Source: Epiperipatus broadwayi
Lineage: Eukaryota > Onychophora > Udeonychophora > Euonychophora > Peripatidae
Length of the DNA stretch: 64,000 nucleotides
Assembly (NCBI GenBank): GCA_028023455.1
Contig: JAQFVV010006469.1
Span: 250,001-314,000 of the forward strand
Reading direction: 5' to 3'
Part shown: positions 34,845 to 47,172 of the stretch, piece by piece
Position numbering within the stretch: the stretch's first letter is position 1
Layout: the number at the start of each line of letters is the position of its first letter
Made by a program: the position numbers and the translations under genes
The notes under the pieces: model-generated
The model's database searches: none
Told to the model about the DNA's origin: nothing
The model's input: the letters and a program-made list of their open reading frames with translations, nothing else

Positions 34845-35054
34845 AAAACATTCTTTCGGCAGGATCTATACTCCATAAAAATGCTTTTGAGATACAAGAG
34901 TTTTTATATTCATTCTCTGCAAATTGTTTTGATGTAAGATGGTTAGGAAATCTAATGGTTTGATCACCATCATCAATATCAATAAGACCCAATTTAGCCA
35001 AATAGGGTTTTGTAAAATATAAAGTGATTAGATTTGGATCATCAATATCATTGA
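34845..35054 (-). CDS. Possible terminal coding exon, product unknown
   Basis: A minus-strand open stretch of about 70 codons with a protein-like composition: 'IDDPNLITLYFTKPYLAKLG', 'LIDIDDGDQTIRFPNHLTSK', 'QFAENEYKNSCISKAFLWSI', then DPAERMF and a stop at about 34843. There is no ATG near its 5' side, but 'tattgtacccag' ends at 35055, a plausible splice acceptor, so an internal-to-terminal exon fits better than a small gene. I do not recognise the family. It is much less biased to I, N, K and F than chance frames in this window, which is the main reason to list it. It could also be a fragment of an unknown transposon protein. Confidence 0.3.
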
Positions 35055-35064
35055 CTGGGTACAA

Positions 35065-36333
35065 TATATAACATTTTAAGAATATTTGTAATAAATAACT
35101 GAGATGCCCTTAATAATCTCTGTAGTGTCTAATCTTTAAAATAAAAAAAACATTTTGTTCTTTTAGTATTGTTAAATACTTTACTTAAAGTTTATCACTT
35201 TATAAAGGTGAAGGTGTGATTTTCTTTTATTCTAATTAATTAAATTATCTCACAGTGTTTTTACTTCTTAATATTATAAATTATGTGTGTGATTGTATTT
35301 ATTAACTGTATACAATACAGCATCGTAGAGAATGCAGTTTTGTTTACATTAAGTATAGATTTAAATTTGACCCTTATAAATATTAGTTGTTAGATTTTTC
35401 ATCTCTCTAAGTTTTACCGTAGCAAATATAAACAATCATTTTATACTTGCTGGATTTCTAACAATTAAAAGTAATGCACGATAATAATGACAACAGACAT
35501 ATTTCCTATATATAATTAAAAAATATGGACTATAAAATGTAAACCCAGAATAATAATTAGATTACAATTTTTTGATAGAAACTCCCACCACCCTGACAAG
35601 TTATAAGGATTTAAAGTTATATTGTTTTATCCATTTATCTACTACTAATAAAATGGCCACGTAAATTAGCTATATAGTAGCTACCTAAAATATAAATTCT
35701 AAGCCCGCTTGTAACCGAAAAATGTTAAAACTTTTATTTGGTTTTAAACCAAAGATGATCAAAGGGAGATGGGATATATATATGAATTCATATTTTATTT
35801 ATCATTGTGATCAAAGTGATAATATAAAAATCAAAACTTGTCGTATTTGTGGAGGTTGACAGAAAATAAAATTGAATAGAAATGAACATCTGGTTTATAC
35901 TTGTTTGGAATTCATCATTATTGGAATTTTACAAATAGAACAAAAATCTTTAAAATCCTTTTTAATATATATATTATAGTTATTGAAAAAATACCATATG
36001 TCTCTTTAGACTTCCTAAGAAATTAATTTACCAAACATTAAAAGATACTGTATATATTCATATGACAAACTATAAGTAGAAATGCAGTTTTGGGATTAAT
36101 AAGTGATCCAAGGTTATCTAATTTTAGAAAAAAATAAATAATATATAATATTAAAACATCGCAGCAGAGAATGAAAAATAAAATTTAATTAAATAAACCA
36201 AGTATTCTCAATTACAGTGTTTTAATATTATTTATAATAATGACATAGTTCTATCTATTATGTGTATGTATATATATATATATAATAAGCGAAATAGTGC
36301 CTAAAGCTAATCTGGGATAATGATATAATTAAT
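35065..36333. other. No gene seen
   Basis: AT-rich sequence with no coding or repeat structure recognised. Confidence 0.5.
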
Positions 36334-36475
36334 TTCCAACCAGTAACCACCTAAACATTCACAGTAAAATATAGTAATCAATATTTCTCACTGCTGTCAA
36401 GGCAACCTTCACACCTTTCTTGCTATTAAAAGGTGTGAAGGTTACTGTGAATGTTTAGGTGGTTACTGGTTGGAA
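36334..36475. mobile_element. Hairpin element with asymmetric insertion
   Basis: The outer left arm 36334-36367 is the exact reverse complement of 36442-36475 (34 bp; ends 'ttccaaccagtaaccacc' and 'ggtggttactggttggaa'). The inner left arm 36404-36418 ('aaccttcacaccttt') pairs with 36429-36443. On the right the two segments are continuous (36429-36475). On the left they are separated by 36 nt (36368-36403). So one arm is intact and the other carries an insertion, or the right has a deletion. Confidence 0.8.
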
Positions 36476-36551
36476 CTTAATTTTATATATATATAGTGTA
36501 TATATATATATAAATTACTGGTTGGAACTTAATTTTATATATATATAGTGT
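36466..36551. repeat. 43-45-bp tandem duplication at the hairpin edge
   Basis: 'ttactggttggaacttaatt' plus 'ttatatatatatagtgtata' occurs twice in direct orientation, starting within the right arm of the hairpin and repeated immediately after a (TA)n run. The element's end was therefore copied after insertion. Confidence 0.8.
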
Positions 36552-39325
36552 ATATATGGTAAGGTTTTTAGCAAATTAGCAATAACTTCCCTAAGCAACA
36601 TATTGTAAGACTGAATAATCAATGAACATAAGTTCTATTATATTTACATTCTCAAATTCAGTAAAGATTTTAAACCTAAAACTTGAATAGATAATTTTTA
36701 TATATCTAAAGCTTACGATAGATGACTCTGACGTAGAACAAAGAGAACTGTTCACAATAATATACCATACCACTGAGTTGGCTTCAGTATTATAGGGAAA
36801 CATTTCCAGAAGCAAATCAAACAATAAATCCAGAATGACTACTAGATTGTACAATAGGATTGTTCAAATCAAAATAATCTGATACATGTTACGTATGTAT
36901 GTATGTTAGAGTATGTGCATGCACATAGTTGTGTGAGATAGTTGAGTTTCTTTATATATTACATAGCTAGAGAAATGTGGTAATATTTTCATATTTTTAT
37001 CATAAATGTATTTGGTCTGTTTCAAAATCCAGTTAGACTTTAATCACAGATCTTTTGCACAGTGACAGCAGCTAATTTTTATAACACATATCTTATATGA
37101 ATAATTGAACACATATAATTTCATAAATTTCTCTTACACTATTAGCATTGTATAAACCATCCTATCAATTTTTTGGATACACTGAGTTACATTTTTTTAA
37201 TTATCTCATAGTAGATGCATTGATTTTAAAGAATCTCTGCTTTTAACTTAAATGAATGTGTCTTTGTGTATATATTGTAACTTTAAAAGTTGATGTGATG
37301 AGATAATAAACAAAAAATGCTAAAATTGCAAGCTGGGGAGAGATAATAGTAGGTTAATTATAGCACTAATAATAAGCTCAAAGAATTAAGTTAATATAAT
37401 GATAATAGTTTAGGGTTTATGCTGTATCCAAATAATAAATAAGCCATCACTATCATAAAGTAAACTCAGAGTGAGGCTAGCTCTTATGCTGCTAAAGACA
37501 AAATAAATGCATCAGACAAATGCAATCAGGAGGTTAGGTTACTTCCAATATTCTTCATCAAACCAATCTTCTAAAATAAATTATATCTTATCATCACAAT
37601 AATTCTTACTAAATAATCAGATTTCAGGTATAGTAATACTTTCTTGAAATAATTCAGATCTTCTATGCCATATAATCTTTCTTAAAATATTTATGATAAT
37701 CAAATCTCAGGATTTCTTGCCATAATGAATTTTTTTAATAATCAATCTTATTCTTCTTTTGATTTCTTAAATTAACAAAGAATGTGATTCTTAGTAACAA
37801 ATAACAATAAGATACGATCTTATTCTTAAGATGATATTTTAGTACATCAAATAATTATTTAATTTAAAATTAAACATGAAATCTCTTATATTAGCAACAA
37901 CCATAACACACTGGGATTGCATTCATGCTATATGAGTAGGGATTTTGTTGGTACCCAAATATCACAGCAATCTTATGATCTTAATTCTAGTTGAATAACG
38001 TGAACTTATAATTTTAATTCAAAATAAATAAAATGATTTTATAATAGATGAATAAAATAATCTTATCATTTTATAAAATAATCTTATAATAGATAAAGAA
38101 ACTAATCCTATCCATGGATGTTATCTTAACATCAGCAACATAACTTAATAACGTGACATATCATATTTTCTTGTACTCTTATACTCTTAATGATAAAGTA
38201 AATATGTGTGGTTTTGTTAGATTTCTGAAAAATGCAGATGACGTGGAGGAATATGAAAGCAAAATTAATAATAAAAATAATATTTATTGACAATAATGAA
38301 CATGGAAAAACAAACGTCAAATTATTTTAATAAAATTATAATCTATAAAATTCCCCCCCAAAAAATTAAAATTGCAAATTACAGTTGAAATAATAAAATA
38401 ATAAGTAAATCAAAAGTTAATATAATGCTTATCAAAAGTTCTCACAATTAATAGACTCAATTTCAATTATATAAATCACTGTCAGAAATATTTAATAATT
38501 CGAAATAAGATAAATCTTGCCATCCTTTGATGCGGAAGAATGTTGAAGATGTATAAATTTTTAAAGCCACATAAACATTATAAATTTAATAACAAAATAT
38601 GATGGGCATATCAATGATATCTACACATCAAAAACACTCTGATTTATCAAGAGTACAAAATAAATCCATAGTTGGCATCATGTATCACCTTCAGGACATC
38701 AAAAGCCAGGATAGAGACATGATTGGGCATTACACATGACTTTGAATAAATGTATCATCTAGATACACATAAAGGGATTGAAAAATAAGGCAAAATACAA
38801 TGATGACATACACTTAGATAAGCACCTATATAATAGGTGAAGGAAGCACTAGGACATTGTCTCTAATCTTAAAATATGTGAATAAACCATCAATAAGAGA
38901 AAGGTTGCTTAAATATAGCATTATATTCTAGATATCACTAAAGGCATAGTAAAACTCACTGGCATAATAAAACATTCTATAGAAGAGAGATGACAGTACA
39001 AATTATGTGTAAAACTGATATTATATCGCAAATATAACTTGGCATATAAATTTGTGGCAAAAATTTAATAATAAAATTATATATCAGCATCATGTACTAT
39101 TCCATACATTTATTCACATTCTAAATAACTCTAAACAATACTAACAATATTCTGAGAACTTGGCATGAGATGAATATTAAAATTATATATAAAATAATAT
39201 ACAGGAAAATAATGATCATAATACCTGTATAAATAAACCTTAAACTAAATATTTATACCCATTTTACCAAATAAAATTAACAGTCCTTGGTTGTGTTTTT
39301 CCATACTGTTAAACAGGATACAGTA
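36552..39325. other. No supported gene
   Basis: AT-rich sequence. A minus-strand open frame at 36591-36854 has somewhat mixed composition but no recognisable domain. Nothing else could be classified, including the stretch 38640-39080, which is slightly less AT-rich. Confidence 0.45.
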
Positions 39326-39471
39326 AAGAGTCTCTGTATTGCTCTTCTTTTAAGTGTCCATGTCTCAGATCCATAAGTAAGAACTGGCAAAACACATTTG
39401 TTAAAAACCTTCCTTTTCAAAGACATAGGCATATTTCCTTTTAGTATCAAGTTATTTCTACCAAAAGCACT

Positions 39472-40836
39472 TCAACCAAGTTTAATTCTATGATTAATTT
39501 CATCCATTATGTTTCCATCTGTATTAATAATCTGACCAAGGTATTTGTAACTGTTAACTTCTTCTATTTCATCATAATCAATCTTTATTTTCATATTTTG
39601 AGCAAATCGATTAAACATTACTTTAGTCTTTTTAACATTTATCTTTAGTTCTACTTTCCTACTTTCATCTGATAACTCCTGCAACATTTACTGCAGCTCT
39701 GAAGCATTATTCGCAAAAACAACTACATCATCTGCAAAATCTAAATGACTTAAATAATCTCCATTTACTTTCACTCATTTAGTTTCCCATTTTAATCCAC
39801 AAAATACTTCTTGCAGCACTGCTGTAAAAAGTTTTGGAGATATGGAATCACCTTGTCTTACACCCTCTCAATGTTGACCTTCCCAGTATCATTATGTAAT
39901 CTAATTGTTGCTGTTGCATTTTTATAAATATTCTTTAAAATATGACAATATCCTGGATCTATACCTTGATGAACCAATGCTTTAATCACTGAAGAAATGT
40001 TTATAGAATCAAATGCCTTTTCATAATCTACAAATCCAAAACATAATGGCAACTCATATTCATTTGTCCTCTATAACTTCTCTCAATATCTGGATATGAT
40101 CTACTGTACTAAAACCACTTTTAAATCCAGCTTGTTTTCTTGGTTGGTGGAAATCCAATGTTCTCTATAGACGAGTTGTAATTATCTTGGTAAAAATTTT
40201 GTATCAAACTGATAAAAGGCTGATAGGTCTGTAATTTCTAACATCTTCTTTATCACCTTTTTTAAATATTAATATTATTACTGCATTCCAATCATCTGGT
40301 ACATCTTTATCATTTAGACATTTGATATATAACTTTGCTAAAAAATTTTCTATTTCTTCACCTGCTTCATTTAATATATCAATTATAATTCCATCATTAC
40401 CTGGAGCCTTTCCTTTCTTCATACATTTAATTGCATATCTCACTTTTTCATTTAAAATTCTGGGCAATTCAGAAGATGTAATAGATATAGGAGGTACTTG
40501 TTTTTTATTACTATATAATTCTTGATAAAAGTCTTCTACCCATTTCATGATGTCATCTCTCTTTTTAGTAATAATTCCATCTTTTTTTCTTATTGCAGAT
40601 ATAAATTTCCTACCAATACCAAAATGTTGTTTTACATTCTTGAGTCTTTTATTTTCTTCTACAGCGTTCTTTGCTAGTTCACAGTTATACTTTCTTATAT
40701 CATTTTCAACTCTTTTCCACACCATTTTACAAAATTCGAGATATTCAATTCTTTTTAATGCATCATTTTTGTATATTTTCATATTTCTTCTTTTCTTCAT
40801 AAATTCTCTAGTCTCAGTAGAAATTTTATTGGTCAA
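39472..40836 (-). pseudogene. RTE copy 2: linker and reverse transcriptase remnants
   Basis: Minus-strand pieces in three frames. 40836-40204 reads '[20 protein letters not shown]' through '[20 protein letters not shown]' to '[12 protein letters not shown]' without interruption, showing that the linker and RT are normally one frame. 40052-39858 carries 'CFGFVDYEKAFDSINISSVI' (catalytic Asp). The FADD motif region follows near 39735. 39687-39472 has 'YKYLGQIINTDGNIMDEINH'. Small deletions (for example near 40285 and 40070) and stops disrupt the RT. Confidence 0.92.
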
Positions 40837-40944
40837 TTGCTACTTTTTTCTACCAGCTATATTTGTTGTAGTTTTTAAAAGTGTATCAATTATTTTCATA
40901 TTAATTTCATTCAAATGTGAATCATGTTCAAAATCTACTAATAA

Positions 40945-41603
40945 TTAAAACTGATTTGTAAGTTCTAATTTAAATTCATTAGAATGTTTCTGAAGATTAG
41001 AAATATCAACTATAAATATAGTTTTTCTTAATAATTTTTGTCTTTCTAGTTTTGCATTAACACGTATCTTACATCTTACTAATCGATGATCACTTCCTGT
41101 GTTAAATTTATTAAGAACATTACGATCTTGAAATATGTATTTTCTGTTAGTCAAAATATAATCCAATTCTGCTGTACCTTCATTTGGATGCTTTCATGTC
41201 CATTTCCTTTTAACATTTTTCTCAAAAAAAAAATTCATAATATAAAGTTTTTCTTTTTCTGCAAACTCCACAAGTCTATGACCTCTCTCATTTCTATTAC
41301 CATAACCAAAATTACCTACAGCACTTTCATCTTTCATTTGTTTACCAATTCTACTATTAAAGTCTCCCATAACAATTTTTAAATGTTGTTTACTCTGATC
41401 AAAGGCCTTTTGTACATCCATATAAAAATCTTTTACTACTTCATCACTATAAGAACTTGTTGGGGCATAAACCTGAATTATCTGCATTTGATATCTGCTA
41501 TTAAGTTGTATAACTAATCTTGCCACTCTGTCCGATACACCATCAATCTCCACAATGTTGTTGTTCCACTTTTTATTATAATGAATCCTACTCCACTTGT
41601 ATT
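40945..41603 (-). pseudogene. RTE copy 2: endonuclease remnant
   Basis: 41553-41194 encodes 'DGVSDRVARLVIQLNSRYQM', 'QVYAPTSSYSDEVV', 'VMGDFNSRIGKQMKDESAVG' and 'NRNERGHRLVEFAEKEKLYI'. After a frameshift 41166-40945 continues with 'DYILTNRKYIFQ', 'SDHRLVRCKIRVNAKLERQK' and on into the linker without a stop. The start of the endonuclease lies in the inverted segment 41601-42046. Confidence 0.92.
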
Positions 41604-42046
41604 AGCCAGTGTGATGAGTTTATTGGCTTTTTACCTCTGAGTTTAAGATCAAGAAACACCATGGTCTTTTTTCTCAGTTGTCTGATAAGGCAGAATGAAT
41701 GTTTGTGTAAATGATAAATATTTTTCCAATACATATATACAATTATGACAGACAAAAATAAATCATGGCCCTTATTCCCAGGAGCCTGTAAAGTCACCAA
41801 CCAAGGCAGCAGTTGGTGGCCGAAGGCAGAGGGTGCTAAGAATACCTTGATTGCAGACCCAGGCTGCCATTTGATGATGACTTTTTATTTAGGTACTTAC
41901 AACTGCAGATCACTTTCAAGTGAAGGAAGGTTGCAAGAATTAGAAGAACTGTCATATTAAATGGGACATTATTGGATTTTGTGAAGTTAGAAGAAAAGGT
42001 GAAGAAACAATTGATTTAAAAAGTGGACATGTACTCTATTATAAAG
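41601..42046 (+). mobile_element. RTE copy 2: inverted 5' segment
   Basis: This segment is the element's 5' leader and first part of the endonuclease, but in plus orientation, opposite to the adjoining 39326-41603. It starts 'attagccagtgtgatgag' (cf. reverse complement of 22041-22061) and ends 'gtactctattataaag' (cf. reverse complement of 21655-21670). The coding part (41745-41960) reads 'TDKNKSWPLFPGACKVTNQG' and later 'TYNCRSLSSEGRLQELEE'. It includes 11 codons ('AEGAKNTLIAD' region) that copy 1 lacks. A stop follows a small deletion at 41958. Confidence 0.93.
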
Positions 42047-43590
42047 ATATTTTAAATACATGAACATATAATTCACTAATTACTTTTTATGACTTTTTAT
42101 TATTTACAGATTTTACAATTTTGGCTGACAATTCTAATTTAATAATAAATTAAATTAAGCCAAAAGAGAATGCTCTATAAAAATGATAGCAATTTTCAAC
42201 ATTTAAAAAAAAAGTATAATATTTAAAAGTTCTTATAGAATAAGCATATAAATTCCTTTTAATGTTAGTGAAAAAATAATTTAAAAGTTCTTGAGTTTAA
42301 TAAACAAGTTATCATTTTTTAAAATGAAGCTTAAATTTAATAAAAAAAATGCAAATTAATGAATGTTCTAACAACACAATAATACCTTCAGTACAAAAGT
42401 ACTGTTGGTGTAAAACAATGGGACAACATGTCACATCCTGCAATATACATGTGTTGATTTATAGAAATTCCCATAGTGAACCTAGAGAAGATTGAAGTGT
42501 TGAAGATAGTAGATTATAAACCTGAACTGATGACTATTTTAGCAATGCATAATTTTAAGAAACTAAGAAATAATGATGATTAGAATGTGGTATGTGTGTA
42601 CTGGTCAAGACTTATATATTGTATGTTATGTGACAGATAATCATCCAGATGATTGACAGTCTCTAATTAATTTATGGGATCAAGTTAAACTGAGAGGTCA
42701 CAATTTTTTAGTTACTAGGTTGAAATTCTAAAAATAGATCTAATTAAATATTCTAGAAAATTCCATATTAAATTATCCAGACAGAATAATTGAACATTAT
42801 ATCATTGTTATATTCTTTTAGAATATTTTTTAATATTTGAAATGATTTAATAAAAATAAAAGCCATAATAATAATAAAAAATACATTGTTTATATACATT
42901 TCCTTCTATAAATTTTTCAGAATATTGTTTCAGTTGTTTCAAAATGTTTATATTTTCAACAAAAAATATTATAAAATAAAGCAGTATATTAACTTTGAAC
43001 AATATTAACTTTTTGAACAAGGAAGTGCTTTTAAAATAAAATTAGTTCCATGCATGTTCACACACAGAACAGGATAACTTTCAAAAAGTAATTTAAAATT
43101 ATTAATTACTCTCTACGATTTCTAAAAGATTTGAATATTATTAATTAGCATTTATTAACTGTACTTTTAACTACAATAATTTAGGCATTTTAGATTAATT
43201 TATTTCATTTATAATGATTTAATTTAATAAAAAGGTACAAGAATTAAGTTTAAGAATATTTTAACTTTTTTACTATTTTTAAAGACCCATGTAAAGTTTA
43301 AATAAATAATAATTTATGATTACATCTTTGATTTCAAAGAAGTTAAATTAATAAGCTTAAAAATTATGAAAATACACTTATATAAGATTGTTTTTTAAAT
43401 TAGTAGTAGCTTATAATAGCAACTATGACTTAATTAAATGAATTACAGATGCACTTTAATATCATTTATTTAATAAATATTAAACTATTTAATTATTTTA
43501 AAATATACTATCACAAAACTTAACATGAAGTTCTACAGTAAGAACTGAATGTTACAATATATATATATGTATATATATATATATTGTTTC

Positions 43591-43628
<38 letters not shown>

Positions 43629-44215
43629 AATAGAAACAATACATAATGCTAGCTGAAATCTATATAAAATATTTGAAATGCTCCATAGTTATATTCTTTC
43701 AACCACACTCCCCCTTTAAATAAAGAAAAGCTTGAATTTTGCAGCCCAAACATCAAGTTTTTTTTATATTTAAAGAGAAAGTGTGCCTGAAAGATCAGCC
43801 TTAAATCATTGTTTCAGGGTCACAAAAACATAATGAGAAAGACAATATTATTATCCAATCTAGTTAACTGCCACGTAGTGATAGTTTGTAAGTTATTTTT
43901 GTTTTATCTTTTAGTTTTTAGCAGCTAGATACCATCTGCCTGTCACATCAAAAATTGGGTTTCAAATCCATGTTTTATAAACATGTAATATTTACAAAAG
44001 ACTTGGATTTTGTCTTTTTTAGGTAGTTGGTCTTATAGTCAACCCAATTAACCATCTGAATATTGATCAGTAAATGAGTGTCTAGATATTTTTAGTAGTA
44101 AACTATCAAAGACTGAGAATATATTCAAAATCATGCCATATCAAAATATTAAAGCCTAAGAAGTAAAATATTCTTCAGTGTTATTCTATAAAAGACTGTT
44201 GGATAAGCCTTTACA
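42047..44215. other. No gene seen
   Basis: Very AT-rich sequence. Apart from the palindromic (TA)n at 43553-43655, I see no recognisable feature. Confidence 0.5.
43553..43655. repeat. Palindromic (TA)n block
   Basis: Two (TA)n runs are arranged so that 'ttgtttctattatatat' on the left is the reverse complement of 'atatggaatagaaacaa' on the right, allowing one mismatch. A cruciform-prone low-complexity site. Confidence 0.8.
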
Positions 44216-44412
44216 CTGCTAATATTAAAATTTGGGAATCCTGGGACTTGAATTGATGATATTTTTTTCTATTTGAATTTAAACAGTGGTTGAAGAGGAT
44301 TAAGTAATTAACTAAAAGTACTTTTGTGAATTAAAAGACTGTGCATAATAGTTAATCACCCTTATACTTATTATTTTTTATTGTTATTACAATATTTATT
44401 AATCAACAGACA
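44216..44412. repeat. Dispersed repeat family 3, copy c
   Basis: Aligns with 26981-27157 (see there): 'aatattaaaatt', 'gggacttgaattgatg', 'gttgaagaggattaa', 'taattaactaaaagtac', 'ttaaaagactgtgcataata' and the AT-rich end. Confidence 0.7.
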
Positions 44413-45842
44413 TTTTATTTGTATATATATATATAATCATATGACATAGATTTAGATAAATACTTAAAATTAGATTGTTTTAGTCTTCAGAAATATTATA
44501 AAAGGATAGTAAATTCCCTAAAATTTTTCTTCTTTTTTAGTTTGTTTTTAATTTCATGCTGCATAAATAAAATAGTTCGATCTGCACAATTTCATTCATA
44601 AAAGAAATGTCCCAAATGCAGACTACATGTTTCCAATTTATATATAAAAAAGAAATATTGAAACTAATATCTTTTATTAGATGTCATTATTATATTTTTT
44701 CTATATTAGGGTCATCTCTGATAATCTTGAGTAATGGTCAATGAATAGCATTGCTATATCTGTTTCTGACTATTGGGTTTTTCCAACGAGGAATGTAAGA
44801 TTTTGTACTTATCTATCCAGCAGCCACACTTATTTTTATAATATCAAAACTAAGAACATGAGATTCTAACTCATTGTCTAATTATGAACTAATATAATTT
44901 GCTTGCACAGATATTTAATTTGATATCAAGCTAAAAATGATATACCGCAATGACCTGTTTTATTTTAATTATAAGGATCATTGTGTCTTTTAAGTAAGGA
45001 TGATAAATACTAAACAAAGAATCCATGATTTTTTTTTGCTTACTTTCAGATACTGTATTTATTGAATATTTAAGACACCAGTAGATTGCTTTGAAGTAGA
45101 ATAAATAGAGTAAATTATTGGTCCTAAAGCAAAGCAAAGAAAATCGAATTATTTTTATATGCTAAAAACTAATATGCTTATACTGAATTATATAGTCTTA
45201 TTTATAAAAGTAATATATATTATATCAGGAACTTACCCTAAAGGTGCTTAAACTGACAACTCACATATATGTACACACATACATTAACACTTGTGGCATA
45301 TAAACGAACTACTTTAAATCAATATGCATTTCATCAGTTTATCAAAGATTAATTGAAATTTGAATTTTAATTAATCAAATTTAATTAAAATGAATATTGG
45401 TTATAATGATTAAACCATCTGACTTTTACATAACTGCTTATATAAGGTATTCTGGTTATATTTCCTGGCCATCATACATCAAACCTATATCAGAGAGTCA
45501 CACTTAACATTTATTCATAAGTGTTTATTTGAATACATGAGGTTTGAACTCCAATAACCCTAAGGCATCACTTTTCTAAAAAAGATTATCTATGAATATC
45601 ATTGCAATTCTCATGGTAACAATCCCACTTAGGTGAGATCAGAAAGTGAATGCTCAGGATAAGTGAAGGACTATTGTCTGCATCGGAGATGAGATTAGTG
45701 GTAGGAAAGTGCACAGACAACTAAATAGTTTAAATAACTACAAAATTTGTTTTAGATAATCTTAATTGATATAATGAATTTACCACTAAACATTATTATT
45801 TTATGAATAAAGTATCAATTTATTAAGCATAATAAAAAATAG
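44413..45842. other. No supported gene
   Basis: AT-rich sequence. 'gaggtttgaactccaat' at 45540 and 'gaatacatgaggtttgaact' resemble a weak tRNA B box on the minus strand, but no A box is placed correctly. No coding segment. Confidence 0.45.
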
Positions 45843-45846
45843 GTAT

Positions 45847-46494
45847 TTGTGAGTTTTCAAGTAAATCAAGATGGTGGTCCATATTTTTGATATTTCTACA
45901 GTTTTGGGGACCCCCAAAAAATGTTTACTAAAAAATGACTGCTAGGAAACATTTAAATTTTATTTTTTATTACTATTATTTTTTAAAAAGAAACATTGTG
46001 GAAAAATTAATTACAATATTTATAGTTTATTATTATTTTTTGATTAACTTATTAACAGAAAAAAATAAATAAATACACTATTTGCACTTTATTCATATCA
46101 TGGTGTGCAATCATGATCATTAATGCAGACTTTTTGGGAGGGCAAGATCCTGTACCTTTGGAAGTAGTCCACTGCATCATGTTCTATGACAGGAAGATCC
46201 CCAATTTTTATATTTTATGACAATTTACCAAAAAAAAAAAACACTGCTGATAAACTTCAGTAGGACAATGTTAAGAGTGTCTTGTCACTTTCCATGTTAT
46301 AATATGTTAAAAAATTGAAATAAAGCTTCTTATTGAAATTTATCAGAATTTATGGCTTTTTTAAAATTTAATAATTAATCTATTAATTTTGTTTTAATTT
46401 AGCAACTAACACACCTTCGGCATATTTTAGGTCTTCAAAACTGTTCATTTATAAAAAAGGCAGGGGCCATCTTGGTTTACTTGAAAACTAACAA
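45847..46494. mobile_element. DNA transposon-like element with TIRs and GTAT duplication
   Basis: The left end starts 'ttgtgagttttcaagtaaat' at 45847. The right end, reverse-complemented from 46494, is 'ttgttagttttcaagtaaac'. 26 of the first 28 bases match, and weaker similarity runs on to about 70 bp. Both ends are flanked by GTAT (45843-45846 and 46495-46498). The 648-bp interior contains an A/T-rich stretch and a less AT-rich part at 46090-46205 but no transposase. Non-autonomous; superfamily unknown. Confidence 0.75.
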
Positions 46495-47172
46495 GTATGA
46501 AAAAATATTAAGATTAACATTCATATTTAAACATATTTATCAATTTATGCTAAACTAGTAATATTCATCAATCATAAATTTAAACAATGTTTATACCTTT
46601 GTAATAAATTATATGTATGAAACTTATAAATTATGAAAGTCTCTTATCCATATTCATATAAATATAAAAAGTCTTACTATGAGGTCTTTAAATAGTTCAG
46701 AAAGCTTATTATACAAAATACATAAGTCCATGTCTACAATGTCATAGTTAATTCAACTTGTTTTTTGATTATGACTAGATCTTCTTGTCTTTTAGTAGTG
46801 TGTTGCTTAAATATGTGGCTTATAACAAGTGCTGGTGATGAGAAATAGTTCTCCTGGAGCAAACTGTATTTTATAGCTTTTCCATATGGATTTCTTATAG
46901 ACATTTTTCAAAGATGGTCAAGCTACTTGTTCAGGCACTAGCCTAATGTATGGGAGGTAGACTTAGCCAATCATTGTTATTATTTTTACTGTACAGAATT
47001 TTGATATTTTAGCTGTGTTTGAGTAACTACTGAAAGGTAGTATAGCAGCTGTCTTCTAAGATGATGTATATTCTTTCCAAGCTAGAATCGAAATATTTCC
47101 AAGCTATATGATGCTGGCAAGATGCAATTTGGCTGTCCATGGGTGATATTATTTCTCCTCTTCTTTATTTTA
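46495..47172. other. No supported gene
   Basis: Moderately AT-rich sequence (46770-47160 is less AT-rich than average) without a recognised protein or repeat partner. Confidence 0.45.

Larger units (their letters stand above)
39326..41603 (-). mobile_element. RTE retrotransposon copy 2, main body (3'-truncated)
   Basis: Same family as 18985-22249 and highly similar over its length. It starts inside the C-terminal region ('tctctgtattgctcttct', matching 19358) and runs to 41603, within the N-terminal part of the endonuclease. The last about 365 bp of the element, including the (GAT)n tail, are missing, which is unusual for target-primed insertion. The minus-strand ORF is broken into pieces at 41553-41194, 41166-40945, 40836-40204, 40052-39858 and 39687-39472. 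The 5' end joins an inverted segment at 41601-41603. Confidence 0.93.
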
